DNA of 62,500 nt from Symbiodinium natans (GCA_905221605.1 CAJNDS010000002.1:776881-839380); one strand, 5' to 3'; shown: positions 41,874-52,618, counted from the stretch's first letter. Made by a program: numbers and translations. The notes: generated from the letters alone by a model not told the origin.

Positions 41874-42516
41874 GTTTCTGGGTTTGGGGTTTGGAGCCCT
41901 AAGCCACGCAAAGCCTAAACCCCAGAACGTAAGGTTTAGGCGGTTTAGGGTTTAGGGTCTAGGGTTTAGGGTTTAGGCTTTGGGGTTTAGGGTTTAGGGT
42001 TTAGGGTTCGCAGAGCTGTGGTCTTATTAGGCTAAGTGGCCACCTCCAAATCGAAGTTGCTTCTTTGGTCACCGGGTTGGTGTAGCCACGGGCTCATTAT
42101 CTCTGTACAGGGTGGTATATCACCACCTGAAGCTCCTTAAGGACCTAAACCCAAAATGTCCGGACCCCCTAAACCCCTGAACCCCTCAGCCTTCAATCCC
42201 TAAACCCGTAAGCCCCTAAACCTAAAACCCTAAACCCTAAACCACACAATTTCAGAAACCCCTAAACTACTAAATTTCGAAACCCCTAAACCCCTAAATT
42301 TCTAAACCCTAAACCCTCAACCCCAACCCCTCAACCCCATAACCAAAGCAGAGCTTGATAACTCGATGGGGCTCGGTTCCCAACGAGCTCGGCCCTAGAC
42401 CCTCAAATACTTCAATACAGGTCACCGGCGGCCATGTTGGCCCGTAAAATATTTTTTGTTTTCTCATTATGTTGATTCTTTTTCTTTCGTCTGGCTATTA
42501 CTAGCATTAGTATTGT

Positions 42517-42544
42517 GATGATGATGATGATGATGATGATGATG

Positions 42545-42575
<31 letters not shown>

Positions 42576-42577
42576 GG
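42517..42577. repeat. GAT trinucleotide microsatellite
   Basis: About 20 GAT/GAG units, followed at 42602-42635 by GT/CA repeats. Confidence 0.95.
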
Positions 42578-42787
42578 AGTATTATTATATGTACATAAAT
42601 AGGTGTGTGTATATATACACACACACACACACGCATTCGGTTACACACTGTATACATATGTTTGTGCATGTATATACATACAAAGATAGATACATGACTT
42701 TCGAATTTTGAAGCTGCAGGCAATCCTCCTGTGTGCAAGTCGACTTCCCCAACTCAAACCAGACCCGGATTCGTAGACTTGCGCTGG

Positions 42788-42840
42788 GTACCAGGGTGGG
42801 TAGCAGGGTGGGTGCCAGGGTGGGTACCAGGGTGGGTGGT
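42788..42840. repeat. 12-bp minisatellite CAGGGTGGGTAC
   Basis: Four to five units of CAGGGTGGGTRS. Confidence 0.85.
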
Positions 42841-43129
42841 GCTCAGAACCTTGGGCGACGGGCCACGGGCAAGGCAGGAGCATGGGGTTCCCCAATATAG
42901 GGTTGTGCCCTTATCTGGAAGGTGTGTGTGTGTGTGTGTGTGACATGTTTTGTTCTGAAATGTCTTAAACAATAATACTAGGGCCCCCCCGCCCCCCCCC
43001 CCCCCCCCCCCCCCCCCTCCTTATTTTGCTTGGGGGGAATGCACGAGCCCCGCCATGAGCCCATTCCGCACCTCCGCCCCCACACAGTCATGTGCTGGAG
43101 TGCAGACCCATCACGTCTAAAGTGGAAAT

Positions 43130-43242
43130 CTAGGCTGCCCAGTAACCTAGGCTTAAAAAGGGTGCCCTTTTGTGCTTAAAGGGGTTTATAAGGGAACCTA
43201 AACCCCCCAAAAAGGGAATAAGGGTACTACTGGGCATCCTAG
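43130..43242. mobile_element. Fold-back element family D, copy
   Basis: Nearly identical to copy 1 at 13250. Confidence 0.85.
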
Positions 43243-43288
43243 AAATCAATGAACCAACTCTGCATCCTCTAATCCTCAGGCTCAGAAT

Positions 43289-43413
43289 TATAGGGTTCTC
43301 AAGGGAGGGGGGTTCAAGGGGGGTATGAAACTCAAGGTTTCACAATACCCAAGATCCCCTAAGGTTCCCTAGCTACCTACCACCCTTGAACACCCCATCC
43401 CTTAAAAACCCTA
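43289..43413. mobile_element. Fold-back element family G, copy 2
   Basis: TATAGGGTTCTCAAGGGAGG ... CCCATCCCTTAAAAACCCTA. Confidence 0.85.
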
Positions 43414-43577
43414 ACCCTAGACCCTAAACCCTAAACCCTAAACCCTGAACCCTGAACCCTGAACCCTCTAAACCTAAACCCTAACCCCTAAACTCGAAGC
43501 CAAGTCATCGAAGGCCTTTGGGCCCCTGAACCTAAACGCAAGCAAGAGATCGTGCTTCGTCAAAAGCCTGTAAAGGC

Positions 43578-43655
43578 TAGGGTTTAGGGTTTAGGGTTTA
43601 GGGTTTAGGGTTTAGGGTTTAGGGTTTAGGGTTTAGGGTTTAGGGTTTAGGGTTA
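43578..43655 (-). repeat. Interstitial telomeric tract (TTTAGGG on +)
   Basis: Eleven heptamers; right partner of the CCCTAAA region at 43400-43486. Confidence 0.95.
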
Positions 43656-43935
43656 AAGGATTAAGGTGTAGGGTCCTGGGTCCTAGACTCGCCGAACGAA
43701 CCGAACCTAACACAAAAAACAAAAACGATGCTCAGGGTCCTACAGGTTTAGCAAAAATCTTGAGCCTAAATGTTTGTATCCTTGACAGTAATCCCTAAAC
43801 CGGACAATGAAACCCTAGGTGGAAGCCCTACTTGGTATCCCCTAGAAACATTCTAACCCTACTTCCTAAGTCAACAGCACTTCCATGTAACCCTAATCCC
43901 CAAACCCTAAACCCTAAAACCCCAACCCTTACAAG

Positions 43936-44028
43936 GTCAAGGACGCCAGGGCCTTGGGGAGGAGCTCGAGCAGAGTGCGCGCCCGTCGCCGCTCCTTGCT
44001 TGAACGTAAGGCACTTGAGGTGCTGAAA
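43936..44028 (+). CDS. Candidate 93-nt plus-strand exon, basic helix
   Basis: Plus-strand 31 codons, 'VKDARALGRSSSRVRARRRS' then 'LLERKALEVLK'. Acceptor TTACAAG|, donor AAA|GTGAGG (near-consensus), phase 0/0, strong G/C third positions. Arg-rich helical peptide. Flanked by CCCTAAA tracts on both sides (43898-43915 and 44040-44068). Unknown product. Confidence 0.55.
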
Positions 44029-44352
44029 GTGAGGTTGTCCCTAAACCCTAAACCCTAAACCCTAAACCCCTAAACCCCGAAACCCTAGAAACCTTAAACC
44101 CTCAATCGAGTTCGGAATTGTTGAGGGTCTCATCATCACATTGCATAATTGGCATAATTTTAAATGGCAATGGGTATAAATCAGTATGATCATATCAATA
44201 CAACTCAGGCTTTCCACAAAAAACCTAATTCAATGTGCAGTATATGCGGCCTTTCATGCGTAAACTTATGAAGGCCCAATAAGTCATGCGTTTGGGCGTC
44301 CATTTCACTCACTTGTTGCTTTCAGAATATGAGTGCACACAATTTGGGAAAA

Positions 44353-44390
<38 letters not shown>

Positions 44391-44965
44391 CAGGTGCAAA
44401 ATTACATCATACTTTCTTTCTTAGATACAACACAACATACTCCATTCCTGCTAATAGGAGCCACCCAAAAAACCCAAACACCCGACAAGGAGGGGAAACC
44501 CTAAACCCTAACCCTAAACCCTAAACCCTAAACCCCCCATAATTATCGGTAGAGTTGTAATTAGAGTTGGAATCACGGGCCGCATTTTGGGTTTTAAGGC
44601 TCCACACTTCGGTATAAGTCTCTGGGGGCCCGTCCTTGCATATTGTGAAAAAAAAACAGACAGGCCCCTCTCAGGCTCAGGTTACCTACCAAAAAAAACA
44701 AACCTCTCACTCCCCGCGCCTCTAAGTCACCGCCCAGGATGGCTTTGCGGCCTAGCACGCTGGAAGCACAGAAGAGTTCTTAAGATCTGGGGTTTAGGGT
44801 TTAGGGCTTATGGAGTTTCAGGTTTTGGGTTACCAAGGCCGAGCCATCTACGCTGCAGCTCATATGGTGTGCTTCAGCCCCCACCCCACGCCCCAAACCC
44901 AGCGAGCCCTTTCCATGCAACGTTGGGTCTGGTAACTATGCTGCAAAGAGTGTTGTGCTACGATT

Positions 44966-46003
44966 CTACTTCTTGCCAGGCCTCTTGAGGACTGGCTTGG
45001 CCTTGGCCTTGGCCTTGGCCTTGGCCTTGGCCTGGGCCTGGGCCTGGGCCTGGGCCTGGGCCTGGGCCTTGGCCTTGGCCTTGGCCTTGGCCTTGGCCTT
45101 GGCCTTGGCCTTGGGCTTGGGCCTGGCCCTGGCCCTGGCCTTGGCCATGGTGGCAAGCAACAACCGGGCCACTTCCTGGTGCCCCTGACGGTTTGCTACA
45201 AGAAGGGCCGTGGCTCCATCTGCCGTGACTTTGTCTTTGTCCGCGCCCGAGTCCAGCAGTAACTGCGTAGTCTCCAAGTGCCCTTGGGTTGCCGCAATGA
45301 TGAGAGCCGTTGTTCCGCCTGTCATGGCCTTGTCCTTGTCCGCCCCGGAGTCCAACAATAAACGCAGCACCTCAAAGCGACCGCGAAGCGCTGCCGCGAT
45401 GAGAGGCGATATTCCGTCTGTCATGGCCTTGTCCTTATCCGCTCCGTAGTCCAGCAACAAACGCAGCACCTCCAAGCGATCGTAAAGCGCTGCCGCCATA
45501 AGCGGTGTTGCTCCGTTTACCATGGCCTTGTCCTTGTCCGCTCCGGAGTCCAGCAGTAAACGCAACACCTCAAAGCGACCGCGAAGCGCTGCCGCCATAA
45601 GAGGCGTTACTCCGTCTGCCATGGCCTTGTCCTTGTCCGCTCCGGCGTCCAGCAGCAAACGCACCACATGCAAGTGGCCACTTCCCGCGGCCGCGATAAG
45701 AGGCGTTCTTCCGTCTGTCCCGGCTTTGTCCTTGTCCGCGCCGGAGTCCAGCAGCAAATGCGCCCAATCCAAGTCGCCGTGTTCCGCAGCCACGATAAGA
45801 GCCGTGATGCCAAAGCCCCCATCGTTGTCAGCAGCGCGGTCTACATCCGCGCCAGCCTCAAGCAAGAGCTGTGCAGCCGTTTTGTTGCCAGTTTCTACTG
45901 CAAGGTGCAAAGCTGGCCAACCCTCAATCAACAAGTTGGGATCCTGCGGGCTCTGCAGGATTGCCTCCATTTGCCCTACGTCGTTCTGTCGTAGAGCTTG
46001 CAT
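44966..46003 (-). CDS. Ankyrin-repeat protein with Lys/Ala-rich tail
   Basis: 345 codons from ATG (46003) to TAG (44966), no introns. Residues about 25-285 form eight ankyrin repeats of 33 residues with consensus 'DGxTPLMAAALxGRxEVLRL' and 'LLDSGADKDKAM'; repeats 4 and 6 are almost identical, pointing to recent internal duplication. Ankyrin repeats bind protein partners; no enzyme domain is present. Residues about 286-345 are a basic low-complexity tail of KA, QA and RA dipeptides from GGCCTT/GGCCTG hexanucleotide repeats at 44996-45147, ending 'PVLKRPGKK'. The initiator ATG is immediately preceded in the same frame by TGA. Upstream of that the frame continues as a ubiquitin-like domain, so this ATG may be internal. 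The repeat style is typical of the large dinoflagellate ankyrin family. G/C-rich codons. Confidence 0.85.
   Translation of the reverse strand: MQALRQNDVGQMEAILQSPQDPNLLIEGWPALHLAVETGNKTAAQLLLEAGADVDRAADNDGGFGITALIVAAEHGDLDWAHLLLDSGADKDKAGTDGRTPLIAAAGSGHLHVVRLLLDAGADKDKAMADGVTPLMAAALRGRFEVLRLLLDSGADKDKAMVNGATPLMAAALYDRLEVLRLLLDYGADKDKAMTDGISPLIAAALRGRFEVLRLLLDSGADKDKAMTGGTTALIIAATQGHLETTQLLLDSGADKDKVTADGATALLVANRQGHQEVARLLLATMAKARARARPKPKAKAKAKAKAKAKAKAQAQAQAQAQAQAKAKAKAKAKAKPVLKRPGKK
44996..45147 (-). repeat. GGCCTT/GGCCTG hexanucleotide repeat in coding sequence
   Basis: Encodes the KA/QA tail of the ankyrin protein; blocks of GGCCTT, GGCCTG then GGCCTT. Confidence 0.95.
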
Positions 46004-46279
46004 TCACGTTGCAACATGGTCGAAACTCGGCTCTGCAAAATCTAATAGAACTAAGTGCACTGAGCTGGGTGCTGTGATCTGGGTGTCATCGGACAACACA
46101 TGCCCGTCCTGGTTCAGGAGTCGCTGTCGAAAGCAGGGCACTCCGCAGATCGTGTGGAGGTACCGCTTCAACGCAAGAACATCAGGCGTCCCCTTGCGTT
46201 CAACAGTCTGCAGAAGCAGCTCCTCCATCCCGACTCGAGCCACCTCTTGGCCAGTAGCCATCATCTGAACGGACAGCAT
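46004..46279 (-). CDS. Ubiquitin-like N-terminal part of the ankyrin protein
   Basis: 91 codons from ATG (46279) to TGA (46004-46006), in the same frame as and directly abutting the ankyrin ORF. The pattern 'ALKRYLHTICGVPCFRQRLL' followed by 'GHVLSDDTQI' and 'SVHLVLLDF' is the ubiquitin-like fold: strand 2, helix, 'x-R-Q-R-L' strand, turn, last strand. In dinoflagellate ankyrin proteins such a domain commonly precedes the repeats in one chain. The TGA is therefore a premature stop (recent pseudogenisation), a readthrough or recoding site, or an assembly error. An upstream in-frame TGA shortly 5' of the ATG limits the start. Confidence 0.7.
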   Translation of the reverse strand: MLSVQMMATGQEVARVGMEELLLQTVERKGTPDVLALKRYLHTICGVPCFRQRLLNQDGHVLSDDTQITAPSSVHLVLLDFAEPSFDHVAT

Positions 46280-46860
46280 GGCCGCCACAGTCTGTCAGCA
46301 GCTTTACAGGAAGATGTCAGAAGCCCACGTTCCGCCTTGCAACATTGAATCCTTGAAGCCCTAACGCACTCTAGACTCTAAATCCAGAACATCCTGAAGC
46401 CCCAAAACCCTAACCCTAAACCCTAAACCCTAAACCCGCCCAGAGGCCCTGAGTCCAACAACCCTGAAGCCCCTAAGTCCCAGGGCTCTCTTGAGCCAGG
46501 AGGCAGGTGGCTTCCACTTGCTTTGGCTATGCTCAAGACCGTCTTCGTTGTGGCCCTACACCCTAAACCCTAAACCCTGAACCCTAATCCAGGAGGATTT
46601 TTTGATTCTAGCCCTGGCATAGGATATGTCATATGTCTGACTTGCTAAGGTCTTGCCCAAGATGTGTTGGAAGCAGTGTCAACGGTTAACCCTAAACCCT
46701 AAACCCTCAATTACCCTAAACCCTAAACCCAAAACCTAAACCTAAACCCTATAGACCCTAAGCCCTAAACCCTGATTAATTGAAACCCCTGGAAATTGGC
46801 TACTCATATTATCCCCTTCTTGTGAGGGGATGAAACCCCTTCATGGAAGGCAAGCCAATG

Positions 46861-46965
46861 CTTGGTAGCCCAGTAACTATATGATATCCATGACAAGGGT
46901 GCCCTGTTGGGCGCAGTGCTGGTTTAGGGTTTCGGGTTTCGGGTTTAGGGTTTAGGGCTACCAAG
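46861..46965. mobile_element. Family E copy with right interior replaced by heptamers
   Basis: CTTGGTAGCCCAGTAACTAT ... then TTTAGGG/TTTCGGG (46921-46957) directly joined to GGGCTACCAAG. Confidence 0.8.
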
Positions 46966-47040
46966 CAAGACGCACTGCCGCACCCCTAAACCCTAAACCC
47001 TAAACCCTAAACCCTAAACCCTAAACCCTAAACCCTAAAC

Positions 47041-47089
47041 CCTCGCCTCCTGGAAGCACTTCCAGCACCACCTCAGCCACTTTGGCCAC
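47041..47089 (-). CDS. 49-nt exon with heptamer donor
   Basis: Minus-strand 'VAKVAEVVLEVLPGGE', acceptor CTTGCTTGCAG| with pyrimidine run, donor GAGG|GTTTAGGG on the 46980-47040 tract. Phase 0 in, one base out. Valine-rich amphipathic peptide, unknown product. Phase matches 47524-47598 upstream. Confidence 0.55.
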
Positions 47090-47120
47090 CTGCAAGCAAG
47101 ATGTCGTAGCCGATTGGCAA

Positions 47121-47351
47121 GACCCAAGAGTAACCCTAGGAATCGACAAGGGTTTAGGGTTTAGGGTTTAGGGTTTAGGGTTTGGGGTTTGGGGTTTGGG
47201 GTTTGGGGTTTGGGGTTTGGGGTTTAAGGTTTAGGGTTTAGGGTTTAGGGTTTAGGGGGGAGTACAAAGGGTGCCCTGTTCGGTTTAGAGGGGCTTAGAA
47301 GGGAACCCAAGCCCTACAAAAGGAAATAAGGGCGCCTACTCTGGGACCCAG
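47121..47351. mobile_element. Family D copy containing a 108-bp telomeric tract
   Basis: GACCCAAGAGTAACCCTAGG, then TTTAGGG/TTTGGGG heptamers at 47149-47256, then AAAGGGTGCCC...CTACTCTGGGACCCAG. The two element halves flank the tract. Confidence 0.75.
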
Positions 47352-47523
47352 TTGGGTGTGGACACCTGGCCCAGACCTTCAATTCAAGCTTTCAAGGCCT
47401 TACCCGTCTCCCAAATCCGGGCTTCGGCTTTGTGGGTTCAGGGGTTTAGGGTTTAGGGTGTTGGGTGTTGATGCGGATGTTAGTTGAGGATTCGGGTCTG
47501 AGGGGCTAGATGGTAGAGGTGAC

Positions 47524-47598
47524 GGGCTGCATGCGGAAAGGCTTGGGCGAGGTCTGGAATAGCTCGTTCATCCAATGCCTTGGGGGGAGCTGATGAAC
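47524..47598 (-). CDS. Candidate 75-nt exon
   Basis: Minus-strand 25 codons beginning 'VHQLPPRHWMNELFQTSPKP' and ending 'FRMQP'; acceptor CGAGAG|, donor CCC|GTCACC, phase 0/0. The frame stays open to a TAG at about 47511-47513, so it could instead be terminal. Unknown product, but composition is convincingly protein-like. Confidence 0.5.
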
Positions 47599-47724
47599 CT
47601 CTCGAATCCCTACAAGCCAACAAACCCTAAACCCTGAACCCTAAACCCTAAACCCTGAACCCTAAACCCTGAACCCTAAACCCTAAACCCTCAACCCTGC
47701 TTAAACCCCTCTCGCCTTGCTCAC

Positions 47725-47799
47725 TCGCTCGGACCAACCAGTGCTGCTCGCCCGCGTCTCGGGAGCCAGATGCACCGAAGACACGGTGAAATCGAGCTC
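47725..47799 (-). CDS. Candidate 75-nt exon
   Basis: Minus-strand 25 codons beginning 'ELDFTVSSVHLAPETRASST' and ending 'GWSER'; acceptor CTGGGAG|, donor CGA|GTGAGC, phase 0/0, strong G/C third positions. Forms a phase-compatible series with 47524-47598 and 47041-47089. Confidence 0.55.
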
Positions 47800-48408
47800 C
47801 TCCCAGACAGTAGCTAGGGAAGAAGGACCCTAAACCCTAAACCCTATAGGCCGCAAAACCAAAGCTGAAGGGCCTGCGGGAGCTTGCAGGGCCCTAACAC
47901 GGTTGTGGGAGTTCCAAAGCTCTTGTAGGGTTGCACGGCATTGGCAACTCGAGCTCCGCAACAGATTTCGACCCCATTGGGAGGCTGGGTTTAGGGTTTA
48001 GGGTTTAGGGTTTAGGGTTTTCGGACATAGCAGAAAGCGTAGTATCGCAAAGTTTTGATAGGGTGGGAAGCTATATGCCAACATTTCAAACCAGAGTTGG
48101 TTCTAACGTGAAATATAGGAATACCAGGCATTGTGGAAACTATCTTCAGTGGCAATGTATCTCATCTGATTCGGCCCTTGGTTTCAAGCACATACTGTAA
48201 TTGCATTGACAGCTGGTGCCGTATCCGAATTGCGGCTGCTCCATAGCTCCGGGTGCTGCATGAAGTTGGTGATGCCTCTCTCAACATGCCAGCTGGCGCA
48301 GCGAAGAAAGGCGACACGCCCCCCCCCCCCCCCTTTGCGACTGCTCCTGCGCAAAGCAGTTATCCTATGCTACTGCATGTCAAAGGCTGCCGCAACCGCC
48401 ACTATCTA

Positions 48409-48540
48409 AGAATAATTCAACACACCCAAAACCCATACCCCTTAACCTCCAAAAGTAGAGTACCAAGGAAGGCCTTTCCATACCCCGTAATTCTTTTAAG
48501 GGGTATGCCCAACGGGTATGTTGAGTACTTCTTAGACACT
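48409..48540. mobile_element. Single-copy fold-back element
   Basis: Arms AAGAATAATTCAACACACCC...CATACCCCTTAA and TTTAAGGGGTATGCCC...GTATGTTGAGTACTTCTTA. An open frame runs through it but has no coding features. Confidence 0.6.
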
Positions 48541-48578
48541 AGCAGCAGCTGCAATCATGTCTTGGAAAAGCCTTGCAG

Positions 48579-48672
48579 CTAGGAAAAAAAGGGTGCCCTT
48601 CTTGGTTTAAAGGGGCTTATAAGGGAACCCCAACCCTGAAAAAAGGAAATAAGGGCCTACTCAGGGTCCTAG
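48579..48672. mobile_element. Fold-back element family D, copy lacking the left end
   Basis: CTAGGAAAAAAAGGGTGCCC ... GGCCTACTCAGGGTCCTAG. Confidence 0.75.
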
Positions 48673-49779
48673 ATAATGAGGATTACAGGGCCTACAGGGA
48701 TGAGGCTTCAGGGGCTCCGGGCTCAAGGGTTTAGGCCGCACAGGGTTTGGGATTCAGCGATTTTCCGCACCTAAGCCCTAAACCCTAAACCCTATCCCCT
48801 AGGCCCGAACACTTGCAACATCTGGCAACCAGGGTCCTCCTCATCAGGCTGTCTGACCTGACAGAGTCGGGGTTTAGGGTTTAGGGCTTGGGGATTCGGG
48901 TCCTTGCAGCCATGTTCTTGAAGCAGCCTGGGACAATGGCATAGTTCACTCAGTTCACTCCTAAACTAAACCTCTAGGCTGTAGGTTTTTTGGCCGCTGA
49001 GGAGGTAGCTAAGATTTTATCTTTTTGGACTTGTGACCACAGGGGTTAGGGCTTATCTCAAGCCTCCAAGCCGCCAAAGCCTTAAGCCCATAAACGGTCA
49101 CAAACAACAACTTCAATCTCTTCAGCCACCTAAGCCTAGGTTAGGGTTTAGGGTTTAGGGTTTAGGAACTCAATGCACGCGCCCTGACAACCCTCGGCCC
49201 CGAAACTCTTTCAACCTCAAAACTAAAAGACCCTCTACGCCCGACAAGCCTAAACCCCTAAACCCGAGACCCCCAGAGGCTGAAACCCCTGAGACCCTAA
49301 ACCCTAAACCCTAAACATCTACCCAGCATGTCTCAAAAGAGAAACAAAAAACCCCAAACACCCCAAACCCCAAACCGCTCGAACCTCGAAAGCAAACAAG
49401 AAACCCCGATAAGACCGTGCCGTACGAACCCAAGACCTGCTTTTGCAGGTTTGGAGCCTTGGGTAATCTCGAAACCTCCCCCCACCCCCCACCCCCAAAT
49501 CCTAGGATCTAAACTTCACCATGAAACCTCAACCCTAACCCTCAAACCCTCAACCCTAAACCCTAAGTAGCTCTAAACCCTAAACCCTAAACCCTAAACC
49601 CTAAAACCCTAAACCCTAAACCCTAAACCCTAAACCCTGCTTAGTTTAAACCCAATTCATGGAAGGCAAGCCTCTAAACCCTGAACCCTAAACCCTAAAC
49701 TCTAAACCCTATACCCTAAACTCTATATCCTAAACCCTAAACCCTAAACCCTAAACCCTAAACCCTAAACCCCGAAAAC

Positions 49780-49827
49780 CTGCCTCAGACAGGCCCAGCA
49801 TCCCCTCCGCCAAGCTGGGGCCAAGCC
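49780..49827 (-). CDS. Candidate 48-nt exon
   Basis: Minus-strand 'LGPSLAEGMLGLSEA', acceptor GCGCCAG|, donor GCAG|GTTTTCGGGGTTTAGGG. Twelve of 15 codons end in G/C. Two bases in, one out. Lies between CCCTAAA (49700-49772) and TTTAGGG (49860-49905) tracts. Confidence 0.45.
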
Positions 49828-50868
49828 CTGGCGCGGTACCTTTTGGGTGTGGGGTTTGTGGTTTAGGGTTTAGGGTTTAGGGTTTAGCGTTTAGGGTTTA
49901 GGGTGTTTACTGGGGCAGGTTTGGGGGCCCAAAAAGAATGAAATATTCATGGCTTGAAGAGTAATAAAAAAAGATAAAGGCTGCGTTCAAACTATTTGGG
50001 TATCTTCTGATGTGAGCTGAGAGGATTTCTTTTCGGGCTTGGCTTCAGGGTTTAGGGTTTAGGGTTCAGGGTTTAGGGTTTAGAGGGGATTACTCGGTGG
50101 TTGGGGTTTGACATCCACAAAGCGGGGTACAGGAGCACAGCTCACCGGATTTCTCTCGGGTGCTTAACAGGTGTCTACTGTTTCAAGAGGTCCGGCAGGG
50201 TCTTGACTTTGCCAGAACCCTAAACACCAAACTTAAACCCTAGGGTTTGGGGTTTAGGGTTTAGGGTTTAGGGTTTAGGGTTTAGGGTTTACACTCTAAA
50301 CCCTAAACCCGAAACTTCAACCTCAAGAGCCCCAAGGCCTAACGCTCATTGAGCCCTAACTAAAGCCCTAAACTTCTCCAGTCATAAACCTTCTTTAAAT
50401 GGTTCAAGGCTTTGGAGACTCGAACCCTAAACCCTAAACCCTATATAAACCCTAAACCTCCTTATGTAAACCCACGACCTCTTCAAACCGTAAAGACACC
50501 GGAGCAGGTGCGGAGCCTGTTGCCGTGGCCCTCCGCTCAGCAAGGGCGGCCGCATAAAGCCTTCAGGGCTCAGGGCTCAGGGCTTGGGGTTTAGGGTCTA
50601 GGGGCTTAGGGATTTTCAGGTGGAAGGGTTGCTGCAAGGTTTAAGTCAGGGTTTAGAGCTTCCAGCTTGCTTAGTTTTTGGCTAGATAAGCAATCCTAGC
50701 CCTACAAAAAGGTAGCAAGCATTGGACGTATTCGTTAAAAAGCAGTCATCACGGGTGAAACGGCGGCCCGGGTAATCAGAAACTCGAAGCACTCATTACC
50801 CCTTGCCCGGAAGCCCTGATGGGACCCCCCTGAACCCCTAACCCTAAACCCTAAGCCCTAAACTCCTT

Positions 50869-51005
50869 CCCAAGGAGCCGCCAAAAAAGTAAAATGGGAA
50901 GCCTTTGCTGTTCCAACCCTTGAGACAGTCAAGTTCATGAGGAGGTTGAGATGGAAGCCCTTAAATTCTGGGCCCCCCTTCCCTCCCAGCTTAAGGGCTC
51001 ACTGT
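50869..51005 (+). CDS. Weak candidate exon
   Basis: Plus-strand frame after TTCCCAAG| reading 'AAKKVKWEAFAVPTLETVKF' and 'MRRLRWKPLNSG', reaching CACT|GTTGGGGTTTAGGG. A minus-strand frame is also open. Third-position bias is weak; strand and limits are uncertain. Confidence 0.3.
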
Positions 51006-51006
51006 T

Positions 51007-51135
51007 GGGGTTTAGGGTTTAGGGTTTAGGGTTTAGGGTTTAGGGTTTAGGGTTTAGGGTTTAGGGTTTCGGGTTTAGGGTTTAGGGTTTAGGGTTTAGG
51101 GCTTGGGTTTAGGGGTTAGGGTTCAGGGTTTGGGG
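51007..51135 (-). repeat. Interstitial telomeric tract (TTTAGGG on +)
   Basis: About 15 heptamers, with TTTCGGG and TTCAGGG variants at the right. Confidence 0.95.
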
Positions 51136-51244
51136 AGGTGTCCACAGGAGAGCAGCACTCCGGGGTGCCTAAGGGGGCCTACTAGTAGGATTCTCACGGA
51201 GCAGGTGATGAAGCTTCCTGAAACGAATGCCGAACTCCTCAACC

Positions 51245-51341
51245 TGGGATGTTCCCGCTTATACTAACAGTCCTTAATGGGGATTATGATACCCCATGAG
51301 AATCCCTAGTAAGGGCTGCTAGTATAAGGGGGAACATCCCA
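51245..51341. mobile_element. Fold-back element family C, copy 6
   Basis: TGGGATGTTCCCGCTTATAC ... GTATAAGGGGGAACATCCCAA; the most complete copy. Confidence 0.85.
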
Positions 51342-51824
51342 ATCCTAAACGCCGAGCCAGGATCGCCCCCTGGTCCTTAGCAGTGAATTCTATATGTATA
51401 TATAAACAAATATAAATAAAAAAAATATATATATATATATACCCTTAAAGGGATGACATAGGGCCCAAATTTCCTCATTCCCTATGCTCAAGACAACTCC
51501 TGTTTTCTGCACCTGTGATCACCAAAAGCCCTCCACGTCATCAACAACAAACTTGAACCCCCAAAAAACAAACTCCAAAGCCACTGAACCCCCAAAACCC
51601 TCAGCAGAGCTTCGGAACTAGGTTGGCCCCTCCCAGCAAGCCCGTTGAAACAAATTGCTGCATCCTGGGTTGCCCAGGAATGTAATGCTTAATCAGACGG
51701 GTACCCTTTTGTCTACGACTACGACTACTACTACGACGACTCAGTTTGAATAAGGAATCTCCAAAACAAAACGGGAATGCGGGTGCTACTTGGGTGACCT
51801 GGCATCAGATCCTCTTAATTAGGA

Positions 51825-51935
51825 TTGGTAGCCCAGTAGCCACATTATAATACGGGTACCCTTTTGGGGGTTGGCTGCTTTATAGGGGAAGCTTGAACCA
51901 AGAAAGGGGTGGAAGGGCACCACTGGGCTACCCAG
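51825..51935. mobile_element. Fold-back element family E, copy 6
   Basis: TTGGTAGCCCAGTAGCCACA ... CACCACTGGGCTACCCAGT. Confidence 0.85.
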
Positions 51936-52159
51936 TAGGCCCAATCAGGAAACAAAACAGGAACACATCCCTCCAAGGGCCCAATTCGGAGACGCCTGCG
52001 AAACGATCCCACAAGTTGGGGGTCATGTACTCTGTACTGCTGTAATTCCCACTAAGGAAATTCTGAACCCTAAACCCTAAACCCTAAACCCTAAACCTTA
52101 AAGGGCCAGGCCTGGCGCTGAGTCGTGCTCGGCGCTCGCCAAGCAGCAGCAGCTTGCCT

Positions 52160-52390
52160 CTGCAGTCAGGGGCAATATGGTCATAGTCACAAGAATACGA
52201 GTACTAAACGTGATAATATCAGTAGTAACGATGGCAATAATTCTAGTAGTGATGCTGGCTAACAATGGTAGTAAGAACAATAGCAAGTCTTATTGTCACC
52301 ATAAGAATAGTAATCGCAGTAGTACTGAGAATAGCAATGACGAAAGTAATTGTAGAAGCGGAAATCATAAGGAGGAGAATGGTAGGATCA
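52160..52390. other. Decayed ART/AAY trinucleotide-rich stretch
   Basis: Repeated AATAGTAGT/AATAGCAAG-like triplets give an open plus frame rich in Ser and Asn. Probably a decayed trinucleotide repeat, not a gene. Confidence 0.5.
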
Positions 52391-52479
52391 GTCTTTTAAA
52401 CCTTCATACTCCTACTAAATATGGAAACCCCACCAAGCGTCAGCGCCTCCAGGTAGTTATTGCTTGTATTGGTTTCCTC

Positions 52480-52618
52480 TCTCTCTCTCTCTCTTCTGTT
52501 TGTCTCTCTGCCTCTCTCGCTTCTTGGTTTCCCGCTCTCTCTTTCTTGTTTCTCTCTCTCGCTCTCTGTCTTTTTCTCGCTCTCTCTTTCTTGCTCTTCA
52601 CTCTCTCTCTGTCTCTGA
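52480..52618. repeat. TC-rich microsatellite
   Basis: CTCTCT with TTTCTTG and CTCGC interruptions. Confidence 0.9.

Noticed and set aside
45210-46268. 248-codon and other plus-strand frames opposite the ankyrin gene
   Set aside because: Antisense shadow of a repeated G/C-rich coding region; Ser/Ala-rich with the same 99-bp period.
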